NCBI GenBank assembly: GCA_950295325.1
Contig: OX485803.1
Coordinates: 76,895,554 to 76,959,553, forward strand
Origin: Polytrichum commune
Taxonomy: Eukaryota > Streptophyta > Polytrichopsida > Polytrichales > Polytrichaceae
Reading direction: 5' to 3'
DNA length: 64,000 nucleotides
The notes under the pieces were generated by a model. It did not search any database. It had not been told where the DNA came from and saw only the letters and a list, made by a program, of their open reading frames with translations. Made by a program: the position numbers and the translations under genes. This document shows, one piece after another, positions 19,316-29,564 of the stretch; positions within the stretch are counted from its first letter, which is position 1, and each line of letters starts with the position of its first letter.

Positions 19316-20290
19316 TGTCGCGCACCTCTCCATGAGGAGTGCCCGAAACACCATGGGCACAAGGGGGACCCCGGAGTGACACCCGGGACTTGTGGCGCCG
19401 TTGGTGAGAGGGCCCAAGTGATCCTAGTGTGGGTGAGGGCCCCGGGCGTTGGGAACGCCTCCCACCCACAGAGACTAGGAGGCACAAGGGTAAGGCCATG
19501 AGCTATGCGTAGCTCATGGCGTGGTGATTCTAGAATGCTCAAGAACACCTCAATCTGACGTGTGAGCTAGGAGTTATGGCCATTTGAGTGGGGCGCTGTC
19601 CCGGGACAGCGCCCTGGTACAGCAGTGCCTGGGAGAGATTCCCGGGACTGCCAAGGTTCAAGCAGGCATAACTTCCTCATTACTTGCCTGAATGGGGCAA
19701 GTGAGGAGTCCATCGGCATCTACGTGAAGCGTAGATGAAGATGGAGTGGTTGGTTGTTATGATCAGACTTCATACAAGGAAGTTATGATGGTCTGAAGCT
19801 GCTGGGGGGGTTCTAGGCCCAGCAGCTAAAGGAAAGTGTCCACTTGGCCCCAACTCTTGGTAGAGAGACAAGAGGTTGGTTGACGGTGGGGTAGGGGCCC
19901 CGCGTAAAGTCCTAGAGGCTTATATGGGTGAGGTGGTGTGGCCTCACCCACCCGAGGCCAAACGGCAAGGCCTCCATGGGCATTGGCCCATTGTGAGGCC
20001 ATAGTTGCCTAGTATGGTTCGGGTTGTTGTAGTGTTGCTCCGGCAATGCGATGATCAACATGGGATTGGACTTTCATGGATGGAAGTCCACATCTAGGAA
20101 TGGGTTACCGATTAAGGGGTGAGTCCCGAAAGCAAAGTAGGAGGGTTGGTTTCCCTCCTATGAACTATAAGGTCCGGGGTAGGAGGAGCTAACCATTAGC
20201 ATGGCGGAATGCGAATGGTTAGCGCTCGTAACCTTTGCTAAAATTGAAAATTGGCAAGATGGTCAAGGGGGGCTAGCAAGGGTTGCGACA
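19316..20290 (+). repeat. E1 3' LTR
   Basis: The LTR is 975 bp long. It is nearly identical to the 5' LTR except for the block about 19680-19840, where it carries the E2-type variant (TTGGTTGTTATGATCAG and GCAGCTAAAGG). Confidence 0.9.
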
Positions 20291-20855
20291 TTGTGAGTGG
20301 CATGGTGAGGATATATGCTCCCATTGGGTTGTATATATTGGTTTTCATTTCTTGTATCTGTATGGTAGGTTTGGTAGTAGTAAGATCTTTGTCTGGGATT
20401 CGTGTGAGGTTTGGGGCTATGATGGGTGGGCGGATACATCTTTGGTCCTTGGATTGCCTAAAGTTTATACAAGAGTTGTATGCGGTGTGGTTTTTTGTTG
20501 GTGTTGCAAAAATTTGTGGAGTGCGAATATGTTATGATCAAGGGCGACATTATCATGATGGAGAAGTAGTGAGGCGTCTATCCATTTGGTCGTGTTAGTT
20601 GGGGCGGGGGTGGCTCCATTGGCATAAGTAGTGTTGTTTTATGGCTTTTGCTCCCCATTTGTCCTTGTATGTTGTAGTTTTGGCGTTTATTCTGGCTTGT
20701 ATTCGTTTTCCATTTGTGGGGTCCACTTGGTTACTAGTGTTTATGGGTGGGGTGGGCGTTGGTACTTGTTGTGGGGGAGGGTTGTGGATTGTGGGTGGGT
20801 TATATATGTGGGAATAGTAGTTGAGCTTGTGCCAAGGCTTCTTTGATTACTGTAC
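20291..20855 (-). pseudogene. LINE fragment 6: connection between RT and RNase H
   Basis: The fragment lies between the E1 TSD (20291-20295) and the TIR element. Removing that element joins KLPY to SNQRSLGTSSTT in one frame. Beyond that, the minus strand has only short open pieces with stops, and no motif is recognisable. It belongs to the LINE by position and by the clean junctions. Confidence 0.6.
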
Positions 20856-21785
20856 GTTAAGGGCAGGTTCGGCACAAAATAATTCTAAAAATAGACGCCG
20901 AAATTTTTGGAATATTATTGACATTTTTTGCCGAATATAAAATTAATTATTTTTCAAAATTGCCGAAAAGTAAGAAATTTTTACTTCTCACTAGAGTTTT
21001 ACTTTAAGTGGAAGCATATGTGAATTTTGAAAGAGAGAAGGTGCTCCTTTTGTAATCAAGCTCACTTCCATTAGTCCACAAAGAATATGGGTTAAGAAGA
21101 AGCAAGACTCTAGGTGAGGCTTTTCAAATGTGTTGTACACAAATTTTTGGAGTCCAATTGAGCATAGAAGATGAAGTTTTATAGAATTTTGTCCAACTAA
21201 CAAAAGTTGAGAAATCAATCCTTCTTCCACCTCCAATAAGTTTTGTGTCAAAATAAGTCTTTATGCAAAAGATATGGACAAAACATTGCAGCCGTGTAAA
21301 GATAAAAAAATTAAAATGCGTTCATAACAGTTTTTCGGAGCTCATTTGTGCATAGAAGATCAACTTTTTGGGAATTTTGTTGGTCTAAGAAAAGTTTACA
21401 AATCAAGTAATCTTTCACCTCCAACAAATTTTATGTCATTTGAAGACTCTATGCAAATGTTATGCGAGTTATAAAAATGAAGTCTAACTCGGTGCTTCAC
21501 CTCAAAGTTTACATATCCCATATGCATTGTTGAACACAACTCCACTCTACTTGCATAAAGCACAGAGCATTCTCTACTCTTCACTCACATCTTACTTGTC
21601 ATTCAATGCAAGAGAGATGTACAAGATATAAGCTTAAATAGAAAATTAAAAATGAATTTAAGCTGAATTTTAAAAATTAAAAGAGAAAATTGCTGAAAAT
21701 ATGAATATACTATTTCTAGGTGCCGAACACTATTTTTTTACTTTTAATAATTATTCGGCAAGAGAGCGCCGAAGCTGCCCTTAAC
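20856..21785. mobile_element. MITE-like TIR transposon in the LINE
   Basis: This 930-bp AT-rich non-coding element has 20-bp terminal inverted repeats, GTTAAGGGCAGGTTCGGCAC on the left and GTTAAGGGCAGCTTCGGCGC as the complement of the right end (18 of 20 match). The flanks GTAC (20852-20855 and 21786-21789) form the direct repeat; a TA duplication with longer TIRs is equally consistent because GTAC is palindromic. GCCGAA motifs recur near both ends. No transposase frame, so non-autonomous; superfamily not assigned. Confidence 0.75.
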
Positions 21786-22546
21786 GTACGGTAGTTTAGG
21801 GGTCGCTTTGAATTTTTGTTTGAACTCCTTAGGGGATAGGATTTGGTGTGTGTTCGGGTTTTGGATTTGGGTTAGGGCGGTGATGTTGTACGTGTGTAGC
21901 TTATTAAGATTATTTTTGGTGGTTTGTTTTTGGTCTTGGGAGAGTAGGGTGTAACATGTTGTTTGCAGCCATGTATGTTCTATTGCTGACTGCTTTATGG
22001 GGAAGTTTTTGGTGGTCGTATGGACATGGATTTCATATTCCCGTTCTAGTAGGTATAGTGTGCGGGTTGTGGGTGATCTTACACATGCATGGTATTTTAG
22101 GCGTGGGAGGTGGCATGATCCCCCATATTTGGTTGTTATGTATTTGGTTAGACATTGGTAGATTTGGGTTAGTTGGCCTTGGTCATTAAGGGCATTGAGT
22201 AGTTGCTTGCCAATACAATGAATGTAGTCGGGGAGGATGGAGGTGGTATTCATGCCAAAGTCTTCATGGGAAAGGTGACTTAGTGCATTCGTTGTGCTAT
22301 TGGGTAGATTGCATATTCCTTCAGTGGGTTTACTAAGGACTTTGTCTAATTTTTTGATGTCAAGTTTAGAGAATGGGACTGCATAATATGCGTAGGCTAA
22401 TCCTGGTTTGAACACTGTATTTAGGATGTGGATCTTTTGTTTATTTATGGTTGGGGATGTTGTTAATAGTTTATTTTGTTTTTTGGCTTTTTCCATGGCG
22501 ATGTTTCTTTGGATGTTCCATTTTAGTGAGGGGATTAGATGGATGC
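21786..22546 (-). pseudogene. LINE fragment 5: RT thumb and connection
   Basis: From 22546 downward the frame reads IHLIPSLKWNIQRNIAMEKAKK and continues without a stop to KLPY at the TIR element. Typical LINE post-RT features are visible: HILNTVFKPGLAYAYYAVPF, KLDKVLSKPTEGICNLP and HEDFGMNTTSILPDY. The right edge (22542-22546, GATGC) is the TSD of the neighbouring solo LTR, and across it YTYFGI joins directly to HLIPSLKW, as in intact LINEs. Confidence 0.75.
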
Positions 22547-23711
22547 TATGAGCCCAAAATGGTTGCTCATATTTGTTTTATGTTTAGAATCTATTTAGAA
22601 TTGCATTTGGAGTGTTATTGAAACAATCAAAAGTATAAAAAGAATGAGGCTTGATGTGGTTTATGTTTTAGGCCTTAAGCCTATTTTGTGTGGTTAATTA
22701 GAAGCTTAGTGATATTAGGGAGTGTTTTGGTTAAGTGTGTAGTGTTTGGTGAAGCAAGGGGAAGGGCCTTGTATTTAAATGTTTGATTTAGAACATGTTT
22801 GTGTTGGTTTAGGGGGTGAGGGTTTAGTGGATAGGATAAGGTCCTACTAAGTAGGAGAAGGTTAAGGGGTTGTGGTCTTGGGTGCCTCTCCTCCTCCTCC
22901 TCTCCTCTCTTCCTTCTTCTTCTTCCTCTCTTCTTCTCTCCTCTTTCTCTCCCCTTCCCCTCTAGGAATGTGAGCTCTTAGAGCTAGAAAATATGTGGGG
23001 ATTAGGTGGTGTTTTAGTGGAATTAGTGGGCTTGGTTAGGGTAATTAGGTAGGGGGCTTGTTAGAAATTAGGTAGATGCTTAGTTAATCAGCTGGTTTAA
23101 TGTGGGCTTAGTAGCTGGAGACTGCCAAAGGCAGCTGGTTAAGGTGGAGATAGCAGCTGGGAGACTACCGAAGCAGCTGGGAGCCTGCCGAAGGCAGCTG
23201 GTTAATGTGGATTGGTTAAGTTGGGCTTAGCAGCTGGGAACCTGCCGAAGGCAGCTGGTTAAATTGGGCTTAGCAGCTGGGAGACTGCAGAGGCAACTGG
23301 TTAATGTGGACTGGTTAAGTTGGGCTTAGCAGCTGGGAGCCTGCCGAGAGGCAGCTGGTTTAAGGTGGGCTTAGCTAGTTGGAGTTAGGAGGATGGGTTG
23401 AATTAGTAGCCGGATATGGACCATTGGCGGACCGGCTGATCATGGGGAAGGCCTAAGGGCACTAATGGCACTTAGATGGTAGGCTAGGTAATTAGCGATT
23501 TAAGTGTTGGTGTGTAAGTAGCTTAGGAAGAAGGAGAAGATCATTTTTCAATGCTTGTATTCTTATTATGAAATAAATTGGTGTGCAAGATTTGATGGGA
23601 AATGTAATGGATTCTCACGAAGTTGGTAAGATGGAGTCATGGGAACACGAATGTGATATCCATTCCCTCACCCGGACTAGGACGCTTAAGGGTGGGCGGT
23701 TTGGCCTCACA
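22547..23711 (+). repeat. Solo LTR, family S, copy 2
   Basis: This 1165-bp sequence starts TATGAGCCCAAAATGG (TG changed to TA), ends GGTTTGGCCTCACA and is flanked by TSD GATGC (22542-22546 and 23712-23716). The ends match two other copies near 60-63 kb. A possible poly(A) signal AATAAA lies at 23572. It contains no gene. A minisatellite of CAGCTGGGAGCCTGCCGAAG-type units occupies 23101-23380. Confidence 0.82.
23101..23380. repeat. Minisatellite in solo LTR copy 2
   Basis: Six to seven imperfect units share AGCAGCTGGGAGCCTGCC and GGCAGCTGGTTAA, with spacing of about 25-60 bases. No similar array occupies the other two copies. Confidence 0.65.
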
Positions 23712-23979
23712 GATGCCAAAATATGTATATGGTTCGTTTTGTGTCAACATGGGGAAGGGTTTATTCTTGAAGTGGATCTAGTGAGCATGTATGTAGGCTT
23801 TGAAGAGAGTAGGTTTCAGGTTTGATTTGTTGGGGCATCCTATGATGGCGCATTTGGAGAGATTAAGGTCTAGGTGTGCCCATTATGAGAATTTTTAGAG
23901 TTTGGAAATTTGTGGTTGGATTTGTGTTATGTTGTCGGTAAGTATGGCTAGGTCATCAGCGTAGGCTATGGTGTTACAT
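23712..23979 (-). pseudogene. LINE fragment 4: RT motif C (YADD)
   Basis: The minus strand starts NTIAYADDLAILTDN, the catalytic YxDD of a LINE reverse transcriptase. After two stops it continues HLDLNLSKCAIIGCP and ends at PYTYFGI. Its right edge 23975-23979 (TACAT) is the TSD of E5. Joining it to fragment 3 across the 34.8-kb nest restores one frame, FKTSSTTC to NTIAYADDLA. Confidence 0.8.
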
Positions 23980-24517
23980 TGTCGCGCACCTCTCCATGAG
24001 GAGTGCCCGAAACACTATGGGCACAAGGGGGACCCCGGAGTGACACCCGGGACTTATGGCGCCGTTGGTGAGAGGGCCCAAGTGATCCTAGTGTGGGTGA
24101 GGGCCCCGGGCGTTGGGAACGCCTCCCACCCACGGAGACTAGGAGGCACAAGGGGAAGGCCATGAGTTATGCGTAGCTCATGGCGTGGTGATTCTAGAAT
24201 GCTCAAGAACACCTCAATCGGAGGTGTGAGCTAGGAGTTATGGCCATTTGAGTGGAGCGCTGTCCCGGGACAGCGCCCTGGTACAGCAGTGCCTGGGAGT
24301 GATTCCCGGGACTGCCAAGGTTCAAACAGGCATAACTTCATCACCACTTGCCCGAATGGGGCAAGTGAGGAGTCCATCGGCATCTACATGAAGCGTAGAT
24401 GAAGATGGAGTGGTCAAGTGTTAGCATCAGACATCATACAAGGAAGTTATGATGGTCTGAAGCTGTGGGGGCTTCTAGGCCCAGCGGCTAAGGGAAAATG
24501 TCCACTTGGCCCCAACT
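23980..24517 (+). repeat. E5 5' LTR, left part
   Basis: This is the first 538 bases of the LTR, from TGTCGCGCACC to GGCCCCAACT, broken there by an inverted LTR piece of E3. The remaining right part of this LTR is only 52643-52698. Confidence 0.85.
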
Positions 24518-24940
24518 TCATCTACGCTACACGTAGATGCCGATGCACTCCTCACTTGCCCCATTAGGGCAAGTGGTGAGCAAGTTATACCTGTTTGAAC
24601 CTTGGCAGTCCCGGGAATCACTCCCAGGCACTGCTGTACCAGGGCGCTGTCCCGGGACAGCGCCCCACTCAAATGGCCATAACTCCTAGCTCACACCTCC
24701 GATTGAGGTGTTCTTGAGCATTCTAGAATCACCACGCCATGAGCTACGCATAGCTCATGGCCTTACCCTAGTGCCTCCTAGTCTCCGTGGGTGGGAGGCG
24801 TTCCCAACGCCCGGGGCCCTCACCCACACTAGGATCACTTGGGCCCTCTCACCAACGGCGCCACAAGTCCCGGGTGTCACTCCGGGGTCCCCCTTGTGCC
24901 CATGGTGTTTCGGGCACTCCTCATGGAGAGGTGCGGGACA
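24516..24940 (-). repeat. E3 3' LTR, truncated
   Basis: 425 bases remain, from CTTCATCTACGC to the LTR end GTGCGGGACA. It is the inverted complement of 23980-24404, making a long hairpin with a 111-base loop. Confidence 0.85.
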
Positions 24941-25529
24941 CTCACCCCCACCAAACGGAGTCGATGCCCTCATCGACTATACTCGTAGTCGGCACACCAA
25001 TTCTCAAGTTGCCATCCTCTATGGTGCGGCATTGTGTTTACCTTAGGGCGCGACCCCCACAATGCATCTTCACATTTGGCATAGTCCCAAAGGTGTCGTT
25101 CCTAGGTGGTCCGTTAGCGACTTTGGATCTCTCATCCAAGGACCTAACCTATACTAGACCCACCTACTTTGGGACTCACATGGGTTGCCCCTCTTTTGGG
25201 GCCTCCCCCGTTAGGCTCCACTAGCCTAACGTGACACATCTAGGCGAGACCTCAACGCTTCCACTAAGTTGTCTCGGTTGCAACTCCGAGATGGCTTTCC
25301 ATTGTTAAGCCACGCCTCGATCGCACGGGGGTGATGCCAAGTCCCGCCCGACTCGGTTCCCACTTTGCTCTTTCGAGACATGGGTTCATGACTCCCATGC
25401 GCCAACTCTCGTTAGCTCGCGGGTAGCACTTTTATGAGCACGCGCCATCACCTTGTCCCCGCCCGGACAAGCCCACAACTAAGAAGTTTCTTGGTTTTAT
25501 CCAAGGCCCCTCCAAGCCATGGCCCCCAA
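24941..25529 (-). other. E3 3' internal region, piece 1
   Basis: It starts with the polypurine-tract complement CTCACCCCCACC and holds the non-coding 3' stretch between chromodomain and LTR. It ends at the E2 TSD CCCAA (25525-25529). Confidence 0.75.
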
Positions 25530-26503
25530 TGTCACGCACCTCTCCATGAGGAGTGCCCGAAACACCATGGGCACAAGGGGGACCCCGGAGTGACACCCGG
25601 GACTTGTGGCGCCGTTGGTGAGAGGGCCCAAGTGATCCTAGTGTGGGTGAGGGCCCCGGGCGTTGGGAACGCCTCCCACCCACAGAGACTAGGAGGCACA
25701 AGGGTAAGGCCATGAGCTATGCGTAGCTCATGGCGTGGTGATTCTAGAATGCTCAAGAACACCTCAATCTGTCGTGTGAGCTAGGAGTTATGGCCATTTG
25801 AGTGGGGCGCTGTCCCGGGACAGCGCCCTGGTACAGCAGTGCCTGGGAGAGATTCCCGGGACTGCCAAGGTTCAAGCAGGCATAACTTCCTCATTACTTG
25901 CCTGAATGGGGCAAGTGAGGAGTCCATTGGCATCTACGTGAAGCGTAGATGAGGATGGAGTGGTTGGTTGTTATGATCAGACTTCATACAAGGAAGTTAT
26001 GATGGTCTGAAGCTGCTGGGGGGTTTCTAGGCCCAGCAGCTAAAGGAAAGTGTCCACTTGGCCCCAACTCTTGGTAAAGAGACAAGAGGTTGGTTGACGG
26101 TGGGGTAGGGGCCCCGCGTAAAGTCCTAGAGGCTTATATGGGTGAGGTGGTGTGGCCTCACCCACCCGAGGCCGAACGGCAAGGCCTCCATGGGCTTTGG
26201 CCTATTGTGAGGCCATAGTTGCCTAGTATGGTTCGGGTTGTTGTAGTGTTGCTCCGGCAACGCGATGATCAACATACGATTGGACTTCCATGGATGGAAG
26301 TCCACATTGGGGAAATGGGTTACTGATTAAGGGGTGAGTCCCGAAAGCAAAGTAGGAGGGTTGGTTCCCTCCTATGAACTATTGGTCCGGGGTAAGAGGA
26401 GCTATCCATTAGCATGGCGGAATGCGAAGGGTTAGCGACTCGTAACCTTTGCTAGAATTGAAAATTGGCAAGATTGTTAAGGGACCTAGCAAGGGTTGCG
26501 ACA
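25530..26503 (+). repeat. E2 5' LTR
   Basis: This 974-bp LTR of the second subtype (TGGTTGTTATGATCAG block, GGTAAAGAGAC) ends GGGTTGCGACA. Confidence 0.9.
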
Positions 26504-26505
26504 CG

Positions 26506-26517
26506 TGGTATCAGAGC
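26506..26517 (+). other. Primer-binding site of E2
   Basis: TGGTATCAGAGC, exact initiator-Met type, lies two bases after the LTR. Confidence 0.9.
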
Positions 26518-27167
26518 AGGTTTCCAATTTTCGAGCTAGCACTTTGAGGGAAGCATGGCTATCAAATAAGCGGGTTGTGATGGTGACCCGGGGTTTCCAA
26601 AAGGTTGTGAGGCTCAAATTGGAACAAAGATCATGTGTAAATGGAATTTGACCATACCATTGGTTCTAATGACAATGGTGGGCATGATGGTGGATTCGGT
26701 AAGGAAAATGGTGGAGTCCTTTGAAAGGGCTCCCGCACGCCTCAAAAAACATTTGGGGCCTAGAATACCGAAGGCACCCAAAACCTTGGAGGGCATTAAT
26801 GTTGGATTGAAATTCCAATTCGAAATGCTTGGAAGGTGGTGATGTTGAAATGAACTTGGGGCACATGAGGCACCCGGGGCCTCTTAAGGCCTATGGGCGC
26901 TATTCAAACGCACAAAGGAAGGATACACCTAAAACGGACGAGCTTTCTAAGAAATGCATCCTTTTAGGTGGGGTTTTAAAAGCGGGTGGTGGATGCCTTG
27001 TTTAAGTCCCTAAGGCTTCTTGAGGACATGGTGGGGACCATCAAGTTTGCAAGAGCATTGAAGCCGATGGTCCCAAAGAGAAGTTTGGCGGCGCATCACC
27101 ACAAGTGGCTTTAGCCAAAGTAGGTCCCAAAGAAATGAGTGCAAATTGTTTGGTCCATTTTACTTAG

Positions 27168-27470
27168 GCAAAACATGTTGGTGCCGCGGACGGAATGTTG
27201 AAAGGTGGCTTTATGCTTCCAAAGCAAATCATACTTGTGCCGCGGACGGAATGTTGGGAGGTGGGTTTGTCCTACCAAGGCAATTCATGTTCGTGCCGCG
27301 GACGGAGTGTGGGAAGGTGGCTTTGTGCTACCAAGGCAAAACATGTTTGTTTTGCGGACAAACTATTAGAAATTGGTTTTGTGGCACCAAACCAATTTGT
27401 CCCGCGGACAAAATGTTTAAAGTTGGTTTTGCAGACCAAGCCAAGCCAAGTTGCCGAGGACCGAATGTAA
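27168..27470 (+). repeat. E2 57-bp tandem array
   Basis: Units begin GTGCCGCGGACGGAATGTTG at about 27181, 27238 and 27294, with diverged units near 27351 and 27402 (periods 57, 56, ~56, ~51). The array lies in the former gag region. Both long frames through it are repeats of one another, so I do not call a protein. Confidence 0.75.
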
Positions 27471-27524
27471 GACGATGGCATTGTGGCCAAGGCTAGTAGC
27501 CTTAAGCCAAGGCCAAATCTTTTG

Positions 27525-28300
27525 TACCTTGAGGCTCAATGAATGGGAGAAATGTCTCATGTGTTGACAAAGAGGCTACCACTCCTTCTTGAGCCCAAAA
27601 CTCACAAGGGAGTTGGGGCTTGCCGATTGATAGAGAAAGCAAGCCCACCAAGGTGCGGTTTGGAAAGGGCGAACCGCATGAGGCAAAGGAGGCCGCGATG
27701 CATGTAACCTTTCAATGTGGGACATTGGATTTTTGTCAAAATTTCACACCATGTGAAATAGATGAAATGCATGTCATTGTGAAGGCCGCCTACTTTGAAA
27801 CTCACATGATAGATGTGAGGTGCAAGCCGGGTGCTTGCGGTGCATTATGATGTGTCATAATAGCATAGAATTGAAGTTCAAATTGACAAGGACTCCTATG
27901 GTAGGAGGACCCAAGTTGAATTTGGTCTTAATGGACCAAATGCAAAATATAAACGTAATTGTCGTGGTTCAATTGGAGCAACTCCAAAGAACGTATGGGG
28001 AGGCGAGGAAAGATGGGCCTCCTCCAAACCATACTTGTGGGATGTTGGTGAGATACAAGGATGTATTCACCAATGTGTTGCTCAAAATGTTACCGCCAAG
28101 GAGTGAATTACAACTTTGCTCAAGAAGAAATTGAGTTCTTGAGGCATGTGGTGACAAAGGAAGTTGGTGGACAAACATGAAGAATTTCAAGGCAATCCAA
28201 GAGGAGAATTGGCCCTTGATTCAAAAAAGGCTTAGGTCATTGGTTGGCCTAGCCAACTACTACCACCACTTCATTCTAGATTTGTTTTAAGGTTGCTAGT
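27525..28300 (+). pseudogene. E2 protease-like region and RT remnant
   Basis: It has the same layout as E1: VDKEATT in place of the protease active site, then KPTKVRFGKGEPHEAKEAAM and FETHMIDVRCKPG. LPPRSE is joined to a NFAQEEIEFLRHVV-like stretch with the RT palm missing, then LVGLANYYHHFI. Confidence 0.65.
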
Positions 28301-28323
28301 ACCTTAGTCGACTTATTGAGGAA

Positions 28324-29210
28324 ATGGCTATCCCAAGAGTGGGATGAGCCTTGTCACCAAGCCTTTGGGAAGCTCAAGAGCAAGTTCCCTTCACAAGATG
28401 TGGTTAAGTTTCCGGGTTTTCATAAGCATTTTGAAGTGCACATGGAGACGAAGGACTTTATCATTGGCGCATAATGATGCAAGATGGATGACCATTGCTT
28501 ATGAGAGCATTAGGCTCCATGGTTGTCGAACCTTGTCCGGCTTGTGCAAGAAATGGCTATCCCAAGAGTGGGATGAGCCATGCCACAAAGCCTTTGGGAA
28601 GCTTGAGAGCAAGTTCTCTTCGCCGCCCGTGCTCAAGTTTGCGGAATTTGACAAACCTTTTGAGGTGCATACGGGGGCGAGTGACTTTGCCATTGGTGGA
28701 TGTTGATCCAAGATGGATGCCCATTGCATATGGGAGCATTAAGCTTAAGGTTATCAAACCTTGTGCGACTTGTGAAAGAAATGGCTATCTCAAGAGTGGG
28801 ATGAGCCTTGCCCCAAAGTCTTTGGGGAGCTTAATACAAAGTTGTCTTTGCCACCCGTGTTCAAGTTCGCGGAGCTTGACAAACCTTTTGAGGTCTATAC
28901 GGGGGGGCGAGTGACTTTGCCATTGGCGGATGATTAATGTAAGATGGATGGCCATTGCATATGAGAGCGTTAAGCTTGACGGTTATCCGACCTTATCCGA
29001 CTTGTGGAAGAAATGACTATCCCAAGAGTGGGATGAGCCTTGCCACCAAGTCTTTGGGGAGCTTGAGAGCAAGTGTTCTTAGACGCCCGTGCTCAAGTTC
29101 GCGGAGCTTGACAAACCTTTTGAGGTGCATACGGGGGTGAATGACTTTGCCAATGGCGGATTGTTGATGTAAGATGGATGGCCATTGCATATGGGAGCAT
29201 GAAGCTTGAT
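28324..29210 (+). repeat. E2 RNase H module array, four units
   Basis: Units begin at 28324, 28553, 28781 and 29013 (periods 229, 228, 232). Each encodes versions of WDEPCH, SSPPVLKFAE and FEVHTGAS. Confidence 0.82.
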
Positions 29211-29564
29211 GGTGGTCAAAGAAGACACCCAACTCATGACAAAGAACTTCTTTGCCGTAGTGCATTGCTTGAAGATGTGGCGACACTATTTGGGGTTGCA
29301 CAAACCAAAGGTCTACATGGATAATGTGTCCTAAAAGAATTTTGACATTCAAGCGCAAGTGAGCGCCAAGTCATTGCGGTGGCATGATAGTTTGGCGCTT
29401 ATAAAGGTGGATTTGATCCACAAACCGGACCGTGGAAATGTGGTGCCGGATGCGCGAAGTAGACCGGAAGAGTTCCAAGCAATGAGAACCATCCAAACCT
29501 TGTAGCTAATGTGTGCCGGCGAAGAAAACTTGTGATGCAAGATACGGGAGGGGTAAATTAACTA

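Larger units (their letters stand above)
13309..20290 (+). mobile_element. Family E chromovirus derivative, copy E1
   Basis: This is a complete insertion with TSD TTGTG (13304-13308 and 20291-20295), LTRs starting TGTCGCGCACC and ending GTTGCGACA, PBS for initiator Met-tRNA and a purine-rich tract before the 3' LTR. The internal 5034 bases hold remnants of protease, RT, RNase H (four tandem units), integrase and chromodomain in the Ty3/chromovirus order. It carries only one unit of the 57-bp array that other copies have four to five times. Confidence 0.9.

Noticed and set aside
20857-21784. piggyBac insertion at TTAA
   Set aside because: TTAA flanks exist, but then the target would contain a 14-bp palindrome and the LINE frame would not be restored. 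Placing TTAA inside the TIR gives a simple target and a restored frame.
22881-22970. Pyrimidine-rich CTCCTCCTC stretch as a promoter element
   Set aside because: Simple low-complexity repeat inside a solo LTR with no nearby start or TATA box.
24708-25046. Repeated predicted proteins such as MFLSILESPRHELRIAHG and the collagen-like GHKGDPGVTPGTCGAVGE, in many copies
   Set aside because: They are the two strands of the family E LTR. They occur only in LTRs, overlap each other antisense and follow the hairpins rather than a coding pattern.
27168-27470. CRISPR array
   Set aside because: Units are contiguous, diverged tandem repeats without unique spacers, in a eukaryotic transposon.
27146-27496. 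Cys-rich 116-residue protein over the 57-bp array (FGPFYLGKTCWCRGRNVE)
   Set aside because: It arises from reading the tandem array in one frame; another frame of equal length repeats the same way. No knuckle spacing or conserved start.
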